The notes under the pieces were generated by a model, which had not been told where the DNA came from, ran no database searches, and was given only the letters and a program-made list of their open reading frames with translations. Source: Adineta vaga (lineage: Eukaryota; Rotifera). From it: 64,000 bases of DNA. The DNA is taken from assembly GCA_021613535.1 (NCBI GenBank), contig CP075494.1, forward strand, positions 4,278,001 through 4,342,000. The letters are read 5' to 3'. Every line of letters begins with the position of its first letter. Positions within the stretch are counted from its first letter, which is position 1. The translations under genes and the position numbers were made by a program. This document shows positions 21,558 to 32,916 of the stretch, in pieces.

Positions 21558-22077
21558 TATCTCTTTCCACGGTGCTATATATAATTCATAATATTGACTT
21601 ATTGAATCACAAAAAAATGAATATCTCACAATGACAATGGTAGAAATTTATGAAGAATGACGATGCATTGATAAGAATATCATCATACTTTACAGTCGAA
21701 AATAATTGATAATGCATCTTTTTCTAACCAAATATATCGAATTTATTTACAAACAGAATAAAATCAATATATAATCTTTAGTTTAAGTTCATCTCATGCA
21801 TTTTAATGATAGACTGGTTATAGTACGATGTCGATATAGTAGCGTCGTAAATACATGTTTTTTTTCTTCTTTTTCGTTCTTCAATCTTATCAAATGACAT
21901 ACATAACAAGTGACGTTGCATATATTTTTTCCTATGCTTTATTCTTTTATCATCCATCATCGTGCATTTTTTTTTGTGACTGAGTACAAATATTTCGAAT
22001 AAAATCCGTTACACTGAATAGAAAAAAAATAAGAAGTGACTCAGCATAAAGCACATTTCTCATTTTAGAAAGCGAAA
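21558..22077. promoter_or_regulatory. Shared upstream region of the P450 (-) and FMO (+) genes
   Basis: 520 bp separates two divergent xenobiotic-type monooxygenase genes and must contain both promoters. No distinct element is obvious. It is AT-rich with a T-run near 21966. Confidence 0.4.
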
Positions 22078-23739
22078 ATGAATGATCAACTTGATATTGG
22101 AATTATTGGATGTGGTTGTAGTGGATTAGTAACATTGAAAGAATTAGTAGCTGAAGGTCATCGATGTAAAGTCTTTGAAAAATCGAATTCACTCGGTGGT
22201 TTATATAATCAAGCTTATCATCAAGGAATATTTGTGTCTAGCCATTTATTAACAATGTTTAGTGATTTTATTGGCAAAGATAAAGAGATTCTTGAAAAAC
22301 CACGAATGTTATCATTTAGTGAATATGCCGAATATTTAAATGATTATGCTGATTATTTTCATTTAAGAGAATTCATTCGATTAGAAACAGAAGTGAAATC
22401 ATTATGGAAAGATTTTTCTGATAATAAATGGAAAATTCGTTTAGATAATCAATCAGATATTTATTCTTTTGATCGGATTGCAATCTGCTGTGGGATATTT
22501 GGAAATATAAATATTCCACCATTTAAAAACGAAAATTTATTTCAAGGAAAAATTAAACATTTAAAACATATCAAATTCTATGAAGAATTTCAAGATAAAC
22601 ATATTTGTATAGTTGGAAGTGGTGAATCAGCAAGTGATATGATTTTAGCGGCAGCACAATTCGGAAAAAAAGCTTTCTTATCAATTCGAAATGATCATGG
22701 ATTTATTGTTCCAAGATATATTCATGGAGATCGATTTGGACCAGCTGATTTAGATACATCACGAGTTCACCATTCCATTCCGCGAGCTTGGGGTGTTCTA
22801 CATACATACATCGATATGTTAAATAGTTTAATCAAATCCTATTTGAAATGTCTTTTATTTCAAAAAGGTCAATCGACTGAATATGATCTGATCAGGCGTG
22901 CTGGAATTTATATGAATTTAAAACAAATTCGAACAAGTAATGTTTGGACAACATATGGAACGAAAAATTCGAATATTGTCGAAGCGTTAGTCAAATATAA
23001 GAACAAATGTCAACGAAAACCGGGAATAAAAGAATTAAAAAGTCATTCGATTGTATTTGAAGATAATACTGAAGAATATGTCGATGAAATTATCTGTTGT
23101 ACAGGCTTTAAAAACTCATTTCCATTTGTGGAACAAAGTCCGGAAGCTGATGAAAGTTTCAAACGTTATTTTAATGAAGCAAAAATTTCACATAATTTAT
23201 ATAAGCATTGTTTTCATCCGGATCTTGGTGATGAAATTGCTTGGATTGGTTTCGCTCGTCCAGCATTAGGTGCCATTCCACCCTTAATGGAATTACAAGC
23301 ACGTTGGTTTGCTTTATTATGTTCAAAAAAACTAAGTTTACCAACGAAAAATCAAATGAATGAAAAAATTGTTAAATACGTCAAATATTTAGAATGGCAA
23401 TTAACACCTTATCGTGTTAATCGTTTAACAAATCTAACTGATTATTTGATCTATTCAGATGATTTAGCAAGAACAATTGGATGTCGACCGAATTTTACAC
23501 GAATATTTTTTACTCAACCAAAATTATGGATGAAATTAATGTGTGGACCTTTATTAAATGCGCATTATCGTTTGACAGGTCCACATGCCAAACCAAAACA
23601 AGCTAAGGAAATTATTTTAAAAGCTAAATGGGTTAAACAACCAAATATTTTGTATTTTTTTATGTTGATATGTTATGCGTTCTTTTATTTAGTCTTTCGA
23701 ATTGAATCATGTAAACCTGCTTCATGGTACCCTTTGTAA
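22078..23739 (+). CDS. Flavin-containing monooxygenase
   Basis: Intronless, 553 residues. The N-terminal FAD site IGIIGCGCSGLVTLKEL (GxGxxG), the second nucleotide site ICIVGSGESASDM (NADPH), and a C-terminal membrane segment (ILYFFMLICYAFFYLVF) give the FMO order. The mid-region IICCTGFKNSFPF matches the ATG/TGF motif of the family. The reaction is NADPH- and O2-dependent oxygenation of soft nucleophiles (N or S), usually at the ER membrane. It is divergent from the P450 gene. A rearranged partial copy of its 3' third lies at 27243-27640, so this gene has acted as a duplication donor. Confidence 0.88.
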   Translation: MNDQLDIGIIGCGCSGLVTLKELVAEGHRCKVFEKSNSLGGLYNQAYHQGIFVSSHLLTMFSDFIGKDKEILEKPRMLSFSEYAEYLNDYADYFHLREFIRLETEVKSLWKDFSDNKWKIRLDNQSDIYSFDRIAICCGIFGNINIPPFKNENLFQGKIKHLKHIKFYEEFQDKHICIVGSGESASDMILAAAQFGKKAFLSIRNDHGFIVPRYIHGDRFGPADLDTSRVHHSIPRAWGVLHTYIDMLNSLIKSYLKCLLFQKGQSTEYDLIRRAGIYMNLKQIRTSNVWTTYGTKNSNIVEALVKYKNKCQRKPGIKELKSHSIVFEDNTEEYVDEIICCTGFKNSFPFVEQSPEADESFKRYFNEAKISHNLYKHCFHPDLGDEIAWIGFARPALGAIPPLMELQARWFALLCSKKLSLPTKNQMNEKIVKYVKYLEWQLTPYRVNRLTNLTDYLIYSDDLARTIGCRPNFTRIFFTQPKLWMKLMCGPLLNAHYRLTGPHAKPKQAKEIILKAKWVKQPNILYFFMLICYAFFYLVFRIESCKPASWYPL

Positions 23740-24485
23740 AGCAGGAAATAAATGAAATATAGAATTGTAGTTAGAAGAACAAACATATACCTTTTATTCA
23801 ATTAAGGGTATGAGGATGTGGATGTGGGTATGAAATATTTATTCATCAATCCTACGTACACGCACACCTTCAATGCAGATGAAAACGTTTCGTAACAGTA
23901 TAATATGTATGACTTTTTCTTTTTGTGGCAGAAGGACGAATTTCGTCTATGACAAAGAACCGAGAGGACAATTCAGATGATTCATATAAATAAAGCAACA
24001 ATACATATATCTTAGAAATCTAAACAGATTGTTTGATTTTTGACCTGAACATTAGTCTATTTGCTTAAAATCTTGTTAATACTGATTTTCTTTCGACTTA
24101 TTTCGAATAGACGTTTCTTGATTATTCTTCATTCAATCTGCCAAGAAAACTTATAAGATTTACTTATTACTCATATTCTTATATGATAAAAAGGCATCTC
24201 TGGTGAATACAAATAATAATGATGTGTACTTTTTTGTGCTTATTGAGACCTTTGACTTGTCCGTTAAAGATTGAATAGCGAACTCTAAAGAAAAGAACAA
24301 CCTTATTTTTTTTATTGAAGCATTATTCTGGATTTCATCAATATTCTATACGCAAGGTACAAAAGTTTTGTTTTATTTTCAGTTACAAATAATCTTGCAT
24401 TGTTAAGATTTCTGAATATAAAATCTTATTTAATCAAAATTTGCTCACTTTATAACATTGAATACAAATCATTTTCTTATTAAAG
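23740..24485. other. Spacer with a G-rich tract
   Basis: At about 23807-23838 the plus strand is purine-rich (agggtatgaggatgtgga, then tgtgggtatg), followed after some 25 bases by the C/A-rich tacgtacacgcacacctt, a weak version of the hairpins at 6703 and 10841. Otherwise no feature recognised. Confidence 0.4.
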
Positions 24486-26845
24486 ATGGCTACTGAAAAC
24501 AATTTGAACGTATGTATAGTCTGATATTCTTCATTGTGATTAGTGAGCAAAATGTCATTTAGTTAAAACAATTATCAAATGAAAGAAAAGCATCTGTTCG
24601 TATTCGACGAGTAGGTCGATCATCGATCCAACCGAAAAAGAATACACGTCGAAGATCACATATTTCTAAGCAATCAAAAGATTCATCAGTTCAAATACAG
24701 AAAATTATTCAAGTATCAAACTATAATCAAGATGTAAAAGGTCAACAAACCAAAAGACTCCGTCCATCAATCCCTTTAGATACAATCAATCAATCATTTC
24801 TAACTCGTGAAAAATCGATATGGCCATTTCAACATTGGAAAAAAAGAACTTTTCCTTTGACCGATCGTTCATTAAATTCTCGAGAAAAAATCATTACACC
24901 ATTAAAAATTCAATATCGAACTAATTCGAATATTTCAGTTGAAGTAAACAAACATGATCGTTCAGCCTCGATTGGTCAAGTACATGAAGTACACAAACAA
25001 ATGCGAAGGTAATTAGTCTTCGAATTATATAAGTAGACTTTCGTATTTGGATTTCTTTTAGACGACATAATGCTTTTTCTAAAACGCCACGTTGCTGTTG
25101 TCTAGGTGTATTGACTATTTTAACAGCTATAGTTCTTCTTACAATGGGAGCTATACTAGCTGTATTTTGTATGTAATTAAATTTGTATTGTTACATTCTT
25201 TATTCTTTTATCTATTCGTTCTTTAATTGTTTGCTAGTAACACAACCAAAGATACAAACAACAACAACAACAACAACAACAGGTAAGTTATTTTAAAAGA
25301 ATAAAAAATGAACACTCTAAGGTTTCTGTTATTAAACATTTGAAGGAACGACAACAACTGCAAGTAAATATACCATATACATTCATTTTTACCAATGTAG
25401 CTGAATATCTTCATTCATTTAAAAGCAACATCAACGTCCACGTCTTCAACATCAAGTACATCATCCACTTGTAAGACTCGCATGAAATACATAATAATTC
25501 TAAGAAAACCATCTATTCTTTCTATCTTATTTAAGCAACAACATCAACAACAAGCACTACTTCAGTCACTACAACAACATCGACAACTTCTACAACATCG
25601 CAAACTACCTCGACAAGTACTTCAACAAGCACCAGTTCAACTTCTTCTACAACAAGCACATCTTCAACGACAACTACTACTGCTACAACATCAACGACCT
25701 CTGAGACTACTACAACAACGACAACATCGGTTACCACATCAACTTCTTCAACAAGCAGTACATCATCGACTTCATCAACTTCGGCTACTACGACAACAAG
25801 TATAAAAATAAATCCGTATATTTATTCGAAAATATTCTTTCCTATTCTCTTCTTTCTCCTAGCAACAACAACGACAACAGCATTTGATTCTTGTCAGTTA
25901 TTTTTTTCTTCTATTTAGAGGTGTTCTATTTGTCTGTATGTTACGGTTCTTTTAGGTGCTCATCTTCGTTGGAATCAAACAGGTAAAATCGTTGCTGGAG
26001 GTTCATCAGGTAGTGGTGCCGACCGATTGAATAAACCGAGTTGTTTATATATTGATGCGAATGATACACTCTATATTTGTGATTTTGATAAACATCGTAT
26101 CCAAAAATGGGTAAAGAATGCAACAAGTGGTGTCACTCTAGCAGGTAGTAGTAGTGGAAACTCTGGTGACTCTTCGATTTTATTAGAAAAACCAACAGAT
26201 GTCGTTTTTGATATCTACGGTTATATGTATGTTGTTGATAGTGAAAACCATCGTGTTCAACGTTTCCTTCCTAATTCTTCTATTGGTACAACAGTTGCAG
26301 GCACGAAGACTGCATCCAATGCATTAAAAAATCTTGATAAACCTTCTTCTATTGTTATTGATGATAATTCGAATCTTTATGTTCTTGATAAAGGTAACAA
26401 GCGAGTTATATTATGGACTCCAAATGCAGCAAGTGGTATCGTTGTAATCAGTAGCTCGCTTTTGGAAGAAGCAGAAGCGATGATCTTTGCACCTGCTTCG
26501 ACAGATGCAGTCTTTATAAGTGAGGTGAAATATCACAAAATATATCGATGGCAATTGAATGGTACAGGTCCGATATTAACTCTTTCACAAGTGAATAGTA
26601 GCCCTAATTCTTTGAATAAACCAAGAGGAATGGTTTTTGATCCATACGGCAATTTATATGTTACTGATTCTGAAAATAATCGCATTGTTATGTATTGCGT
26701 TAATTCAACTGTAGGAATTGTTGTCGCTGAAGAAACTGGTAGTACAGACCTTGATAAACGGGTGGATATCGTTTTTGATTCTGATCTCAATATGTATGTC
26801 GCAGCTCTTGATGACGATCAAGTAATTAAATTTCCACGTCGTTAA
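24486..26845 (+). CDS. Type II membrane protein with Thr-rich stalk and NHL beta-propeller, copy 1
   Basis: Nine exons, splice phases consistent: 24486-24509, 24563-25008, 25062-25168, 25238-25282, 25346-25363, 25426-25470, 25536-25799, 25863-25892, 25956-26845. Layout: basic cytoplasmic N-terminus (about 160 residues), Cys-rich TM segment (RCCCLGVLTILTAIVLL), a mucin-like Thr/Ser stalk built by four small exons, then a propeller with NHL-type repeats (CLYIDANDTLYICDFDKHRI; GYMYVVDSENHRVQRF; GNLYVTDSENNRIVMY). The six-bladed propeller faces outside and likely binds a protein or glycan. NHL in membrane-stalked form recalls bdelloid surface families. Paralogue at 27939-30554. Confidence 0.75.
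25356..25890 (+). repeat. Near-identical tract shared by the two NHL genes (first copy)
   Basis: From the end of exon 5, through intron, exon, intron and most of the stalk exon, this stretch matches 28919 to about 29605 almost base for base, introns included. The NHL domains downstream differ clearly. The second copy has extra stalk codons inserted. See the corresponding finding. Confidence 0.8.
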
Positions 26846-26942
26846 ATTACAAAGACGAAAGCATTTTTTCTATAAAATAGATGTGTGGTACTTTCCTTAT
26901 ATTATTCAATCGAAATAAAACAGAAAAGTTTTTTTTTTTAGT

Positions 26943-26990
26943 CTACAGTTGTCACATTCTTCTAATTCAATGACAGTACTAAATTGATCA
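26943..26990 (-). pseudogene. Tiny remnant of an ankyrin-ART 3' end
   Basis: The stretch with ttgtcacattctt and aaattgatcatccat parallels 30650-30705, where the same words are part of a recognisable ADP-ribosyltransferase remnant (minus strand ...LEECDN). Only about 50 bp is left. Confidence 0.45.
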
Positions 26991-26995
26991 TCCAT

Positions 26996-27660
26996 CAGCT
27001 TTGTTCGATTGTGTATCTATCAGTGTTACAACAGAAAAAAATACCCTTCTTTACCTGCCACGCTAGAATATACGTGTGTGATCGACGATCGTTTCAATCC
27101 GAAACATTGACACATGCAGGCACTTTTCTTCTATCGATATGACGATGACTGAAAGAAAACTATCTCTTTTGATCTTATTGTTATTTATTAATCTAACGAT
27201 TGGAAATGGTATACAATCAGTTTCTAATGACTTCAATTGTTAGGTGAAAATTTCACTTAATTCACATAAACACTGTTTTCATCCGGATCTTGGTGATGAA
27301 ATCGCTCGGGTTGGTTTTGGTTGTCCAGTATTGGATGCCATTCTACCCTTAATGGAATTACAAGCACGTTGGTGTGCTTTATTATGTTCAAAAAAATTAA
27401 GTTTACCAACAAAAAATCAAACGAATGAAAACTGATTATTTGATCTATTCAGATGATTTAGCAAGAACAATTGGATGTCGACCGAATTTCACACGAATAT
27501 TTTTTACTCAACCAAAATTATGGATGAAATTAATGTGTGAACCTTTATTAAACGCATTCGAATTGAATCATATAAAACTACTACATGGTATCCTTTGTCA
27601 AATAGAAAATAAATCCGAATATTCTTCATACTGTTTTCATTAAAATTCGGAAAGAAATTA
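26996..27660 (+). pseudogene. Chimeric pseudogene: kelch-gene 5' end joined to FMO 3' end
   Basis: 27000-27240 resembles the region 32960-33640 upstream of and within the first exon of the kelch gene, including its start and signal peptide (MTERKLSLLILLLFINLTIGNG at 27142). After a junction near aaaatttca (27246-27254) the sequence changes to the FMO gene: HKHCFHPDLGDEIARVGFG, LMELQARWCALLCSKKLSLP, then after a deletion DYLIYSDDLARTIGCRPNF, FFTQPKLWMKLM, and a second deletion to the FMO tail and 3' flank. The frame is broken at the fusion (tag at 27241) and at the internal deletion, so no useful protein is expected. Confidence 0.8.
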
Positions 27661-27938
27661 TTATGAATTCGTATAATGTTTACTTTTTGTTCTGATTTAG
27701 GGTTGTGAGTTTTGTTGATAAACATTGAAAATATCAAATTCAGAAGAGAAAGAAAAATCTAATGATTTTTTTGTCCGAATTTGATTATGAATTATGATTA
27801 TTAAAGGTTTCATTGATTTTCTTTATTGATATTTTTTTCTGTAACTATTTCGCAATTTTAAAAATTCTGAAAATCGAATCTGTCTTCCACTCTTCGCTTG
27901 TTCTACAGCATTGATCAAAAAGTGTTTTTTAATTACGA

Positions 27939-30554
27939 ATGGCCTCTGAAAACAAATCGAACGTATGTATCATTTGATATTTTTCATTGTGATTAGTGAG
28001 CAAAATGTCATTTAGTTAAAACAATTATCAAATGAAAGAAAAGCATCTGTTCATATTCGGCGAGTAAGTCGATCATCGATCCAATCGAAGAAAAGTACAC
28101 GTCGAAAATCACATATTTCTAAGCAATCCAAAGATTCATCAGTTCAAGTGCAAAAAGTTATTCGAGTATCAAAAAATTATAAGGATGTAAAACGTCAACA
28201 AGCGAAAATATTGCGCCATTCAGTTCCTGTACATACAATCGATGCATCAAAATTTCCGACAAAGCATGATGACAAATCGATATGGCCATTTCAATATTGG
28301 AGAAAACGAATTTTTTCTTTAACTGATCGTTCATCAAATTCTCGACGAAATATCATCACACCATCGACAATTAAATTTCGAACTAAGTCGAATACTTCAA
28401 TCAAAGTAAATAAACATTCTATTCGTCAACTTTGATTTTATTGAAAAGATTCTCTTTATAGGCAAAAGATGATCTTTCAGCATGCATTGATGAAAGTATC
28501 ATCAAACCTTATGCTAGTGACCGTCGTTTAGTTACTGTCTACATGATTGAAGGAGAAAATGAAAACGACGAAGAAGAAGAAGAACGAAAAAGAAGGTGCT
28601 GAATCTTCAAACTGTCTATAAATAGAATTTCGTATTTGAATTTCCTTTAGACGACGTGGCGCTTTTTTTATTACACCATGTTGCTGTTGTCTATGCGCAT
28701 GTGCTATTTTAACTGCTATACTTCTTCTTGCAATTGCAGCCATACTTGCTTTCTTATGTATGTGAATAATTGCTTTTCACATCTGTGTTATCGCATTTTT
28801 TGGTTCTTTCTTAGTAACACAACCAAAGATACAAACAACGACGACAACACGTAAGTACTTTGAAAAAAAAGAAGAAATGAAACTTTGAAGGTTTTTCCAT
28901 TATTAATAATGTAAAGAAACGACAACAACAACAACAACTGCAAGTAAATATACCATATACATTCATTTTTACCAATGTAGCTGAATATCTTCATTCATTT
29001 AAAAGCAACATCAACGTCCACGTCTTCAACATCAAGTACATCATCCACTTGTAAGACTCGCATGAAATACATAATAATTCTAAGAAAACCATCTATTCTT
29101 TCTATCTTATTTAAGCAACAACATCAACAACAAGCACTACTTCAGTCACTACAACAACATCGACAACTTCTACAACATCGCAAACTACCTCGACAAGTAC
29201 TTCAACAAGCACCAGTTCAACTTCTTCTACAACAAGCACTACCTCCACAACAAGTACAACATCAACAACGACAACTGCTACTACGTCAACAACCTCTGAA
29301 ACTACAACAACATCGGTTACCACGTCAACTTCGTCTACAAGCAGTACATCAACTTCGTCTACAAGTAGTACATCAACAAGCACATCTTCTACGACGTCAA
29401 CGACCTCTGAGACAACATCAACAACAACTACATCAGCTACCACATCAACTTCGTCTACAAGCAGTACATCATCGACTTCATCAACTTCGGCTACTACGAC
29501 AACAAGTATAAAAATAAATCCGTATATTTATTCGAAAATATTCTTTTCTATTTTCTTCTTTCTCCTAGCAACAACAACGACAACAGCATATGATTCTTGT
29601 CAGTTATTTTCTGTAGCTAAAAGAATTTTATTTACCAATATCTTTTGTTCTTTAGGTACTAATCTTCGTTGGAATCAAACAGGTACGGTCGTTGCTGGAG
29701 GTACACAAGGTACTGCTGCCAATCGATTGGACACACCAAGTTGTTTATATATTGATGCAAATGATACACTCTACATTTGCGATAGTGCAAATAATCGTAT
29801 TCAAAAATGGACAGAAAATGCGTCAAGTGGTGTCACTCTAGCAGGTAGTAGTAGTGGAACTGCTGGTACATCTTCCACTTTATTGCACAATCCAGTTGAT
29901 GTTGTTTTTGACATTCATGGTTATATGTATGTTGTTGATAATGAAAACCATCGTGTTCAACGTTTCCTTCCTAATTCTACTACTGGTACAACAGTTGCAG
30001 GAACAATGACTAAATCCGGTGCATTAACAGATCTTGATCATCCTTCTGCTGTGGTTGTTGATGATAATTTAAATGTTTATGTTCTTGATAAACATAATGA
30101 TCGAGTTATAATGTGGGCTCCAAATGCAACACAAGGTTTTGTTGTTATAAGTAGTCCTCTTTTAAACGATGCAGAAGATATGATATTTGTACCTGGCTCG
30201 ACAAATGAAGTCTTTATAAGTAGCACGAAACAAAACGATATATATCGATGGAAATTCAATGCTTCTAGTGCGACAGCAACTCTTTCACAAGTCAATAGCA
30301 GTACTAATTCCCTTAGTAAACAAACAGGAATGGTTGTTGATCCATATGGTAATTTATATGTAGCTGATACTACAAATAAGCGCATCGTTATGTATTGCGC
30401 TAATTCAACTGTAGGAATTGTGGTTGCTGGAGCTGGAGTTACTGGTAGTACACCATCGCTGGATACCCCACTGGGTATTGCTTTTGATTCTGATCTCAAT
30501 ATGTATGTAGTTGTTGATACCGACGATCAAGTAATTAAATTTCCACGTCGATAA
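27939..30554 (+). CDS. Type II membrane protein with Thr-rich stalk and NHL beta-propeller, copy 2
   Basis: Same plan as copy 1: start MASENKSN, basic cytoplasmic part, TM segment (CCCCLCACAILTAILLLAI), Thr/Ser stalk and NHL propeller (CLYIDANDTLYICDSANNRI; GYMYVVDNENHRVQRF; GNLYVADTTNKRIVMY) ending KFPRR at 30554. An extra 53-bp intron must be removed at about 28405-28465 (donor ATCAAA|gtaaat, acceptor tttatag). After it the exon codes AKDDLSACIDESIIKPYASD and an acidic run (ENENDEEEEERKRR) absent from copy 1. The stalk exon is about 130 bp longer than in copy 1. Without that intron the frame ends at TGA, so the transcript structure decides whether the copy is functional. Confidence 0.72.
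28919..29605 (+). repeat. Near-identical tract shared by the two NHL genes (second copy)
   Basis: Counterpart of 25356-25890, covering stalk exons and the introns between them. Differences are mostly insertions of Thr/Ser codons in the middle of the long stalk exon. Confidence 0.8.
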
Positions 30555-30640
30555 ATTACAAAGACAAACATTTTTTCTATTAAATAGATGTGTGATTTTT
30601 TTATTATCATTTAATCGAAATAAAACAGAAAAATATTTTT

Positions 30641-30800
30641 TATTAGACTGGTTGTCACATTCTTCCAATTCAAGGAAAATAATAAATTGATCATCCATAG
30701 GATATGAAGGTTTGATTTTATCGACATTAATTACTTTATATACAATAAACGGCATAATTAGCACATTCAGCTTCATTCGTATACTGAGAATGATAATAGA
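30641..30800 (-). pseudogene. Ankyrin-ART 3' remnant with a frameshift
   Basis: Minus-strand words SQYTNEAE in one frame and VLIMPFIVYKVINVDKIKPS, then LELEECDNQ, in another match SQYANEGEVLIMPYSVFRV and IELEECDQYLD of the intact ART gene at 35312-36526. An extra base between GAA and GTG shifts the frame right at the catalytic ExE site. Nothing of the ankyrin part remains. Confidence 0.75.
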
Positions 30801-31518
30801 GTAAGGTAATCATAGATTATGTACAGCTTCGTATAAGTTTCTGATGATGGTACTTCATTAGGGAGAAGTCGTTCAGGATGATCTTCTCGAGAATGTGATG
30901 TATCAGTCACATGTTTACGACGATCAAATAAGTATTGTTTTATAGAAATTAACAGTATTTGATGACAATGAAAATATAAATGAATAGCAATGTCTACCTA
31001 TACGCGCATCATAATTCATAAGGGATGAGAAATGAAAATATAGCAAAGATTCTTTTACCTTCGAAGAGTGATGTTATAGCATGATGGTTAACTTATACAA
31101 AGCATAGGTGACGGGACGATTTTAATTTAGGGAAGGTTCAAAATTATTACACAATGGTGCTAAATGAAGTCTCGTAAATAAAATTTCAGAAAAAAATTCG
31201 ACTTAATCACAATCTCTCGACAGATATTGCGATTCTAAGAAACTGCAAGAGTCAGATCGCTTATTTGATCTTCACATAAGCTGAAAACCATGGTAGTCAT
31301 CAGGACAACCGTAGGTTTCTTCAAGAACTTTTTCTGCAGAAAGAAGAGTATTTCTTGGATGTAGATATAGTTTTCTCAGATATACTGAGCTTCTCCAAGC
31401 CTAATGGCTCCACTGCCTATGGAATGCATCTATTCGATTCGCCATATTTATAAATATTAAGATTATTTTTCAAAGAAAAGTATCGTTGAAATCTTATACA
31501 GAAAAAAGAATATCACAA
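30801..31518. other. Spacer, degraded
   Basis: Possibly the decayed remainder of the ART copy at 30641 (the words next to it still resemble the ART gene weakly). Beyond that nothing was identified. Confidence 0.35.
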
Positions 31519-32916
31519 TTATAATCGTTCGATCGTTGTCGATAGACATGATGCTATGCTTGGTCTTTCTGTATTGAAATATTGATGGCATTCTTCTAAC
31601 TCCATTTCCACTATTGTACGAGCGAATCTTTCATATCGAAATGTAATAAACTCTGTGCGTTTGATTTGAAAAACAGTATATGGCATAATTAAAACTTCAC
31701 CTTCACTTGTATATTGTGATGTATTCTCAATATGTAATGCTGTACGACGATGTTTTATATGATAGATACACATCAACCAGATTTTAATCTGTGTTCCATC
31801 GCTTCGAGTACGTACATGTTGTTGTGATGATTCTTTCTCACATAAAAATAATTCTGCAATTTTTCGATCAATCGATGATGAGAGAAATGATTTTGTCATA
31901 AGAAATGAATTTTCTTCATATTTATCTAGATCATTTTGATTGATTTGTAGAACACGATACGAACAGCCAATAAATATCATTGGATCTAATTTTGGATGGT
32001 GAGAAAGCAATGCAATGATATATCTTCGTTCATTTTGATTCATAGTTGCACCACAAGCAATTTCTTTATTTAAAATTTTATAGAAATCTGTTTCAGCTGT
32101 GTAAGCTTTGATAATCCAAATTGGATCTTGCTCTTCCATTGCTTTGCGACAGAAACGTTTGACTATATCAATTCCTTCAATATAATTTAATCGATTATCA
32201 ATGTAGTTTTTAAAAATTTTTTCAAACATTTTTTGAATTCCAATTGCTCCGCACGCGTTTTCATATGTTGATCTAATTATTTGTCGATCTTCTGCGGCAT
32301 TTATAATAGCATCATTATCAATCGATTCCCATTCAATTTCACCTGTACTGGATACGAATCGATTGGCACTTTGTATCCGAAAGAAAAGTCTTCTTATTCG
32401 ATCATTTTTCGCTTCGTCATAAGGTAAACATTGAAATTTATTTAAGATCGATCGATCAGCACCGGCTTTTAATAACAAATCAGCAATTTCGTCATGACCA
32501 TGATAACATGCGGAATGTAATGCAGTACTTCCATTTGGTTCCAATCGATCGATTTCCTCAGGAGTCATCGTTTTAAGTAGTTCTCGAACTTTGTGTATTC
32601 GATTAGTTCGACATGCTAAATAAAATTCACTACATTGATTTTCTCTTGTTGTTGTTGTTGTTCTATTTTGATTGCTATTCGATGTTGTCAATATAATACT
32701 GAGAAGAGATGATCCATCAATATCTGTAACTTGTACACCATCATTTGTATCTGTTGATAATGCAGAATTTTCAGATAACGATGTAGTTTTTCGTAATGTT
32801 GAAAAGCCATCGACCGGAACTTCTTCAGGATGGTTCGGTTGAGAACGACCTGCAGAATTCTGCGGTGCACGACGATTATATACATATTTTTTCAAGCCTT
32901 CCAGTACTTGTCCCAT
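31519..32916 (-). CDS. Ankyrin-repeat mono-ADP-ribosyltransferase, copy 1
   Basis: Intronless, 465 residues. N-terminus MGQVLEGLKK fits N-myristoylation, then a Ser/Thr/Asn-rich linker, two ankyrin repeats (EFYLACRTNRIHKVRELL; GSTALHSACYHGHDEIADLL), a WESI block, and a C-terminal ART fold: TAETDFYKILNKE, CSYRVLQI (the Arg of R-S-E), TKSFLSSSIDRKIAELFL (the Ser motif) and SEGEVLIMPY (catalytic ExE with Glu-Gly-Glu). This R-S-ExE set is that of arginine-type NAD+ transferases. No signal peptide, so it should act in the cytosol or at the inner face of membranes, unlike vertebrate ecto-ARTs. It is tail-to-tail with the NHL gene and head-to-head with the kelch gene. Partner protein unknown. Confidence 0.82.
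   Translation of the reverse strand: MGQVLEGLKKYVYNRRAPQNSAGRSQPNHPEEVPVDGFSTLRKTTSLSENSALSTDTNDGVQVTDIDGSSLLSIILTTSNSNQNRTTTTTRENQCSEFYLACRTNRIHKVRELLKTMTPEEIDRLEPNGSTALHSACYHGHDEIADLLLKAGADRSILNKFQCLPYDEAKNDRIRRLFFRIQSANRFVSSTGEIEWESIDNDAIINAAEDRQIIRSTYENACGAIGIQKMFEKIFKNYIDNRLNYIEGIDIVKRFCRKAMEEQDPIWIIKAYTAETDFYKILNKEIACGATMNQNERRYIIALLSHHPKLDPMIFIGCSYRVLQINQNDLDKYEENSFLMTKSFLSSSIDRKIAELFLCEKESSQQHVRTRSDGTQIKIWLMCIYHIKHRRTALHIENTSQYTSEGEVLIMPYTVFQIKRTEFITFRYERFARTIVEMELEECHQYFNTERPSIASCLSTTIERL

Noticed and set aside
25482-25805. Gln/Leu-rich (plus) and Val-rich (minus) open frames over the NHL stalk exons, also at 29062-29511
   Set aside because: They are other-frame readings of the Thr/Ser 'aca/act' codon runs, cross real introns and have no independent support.
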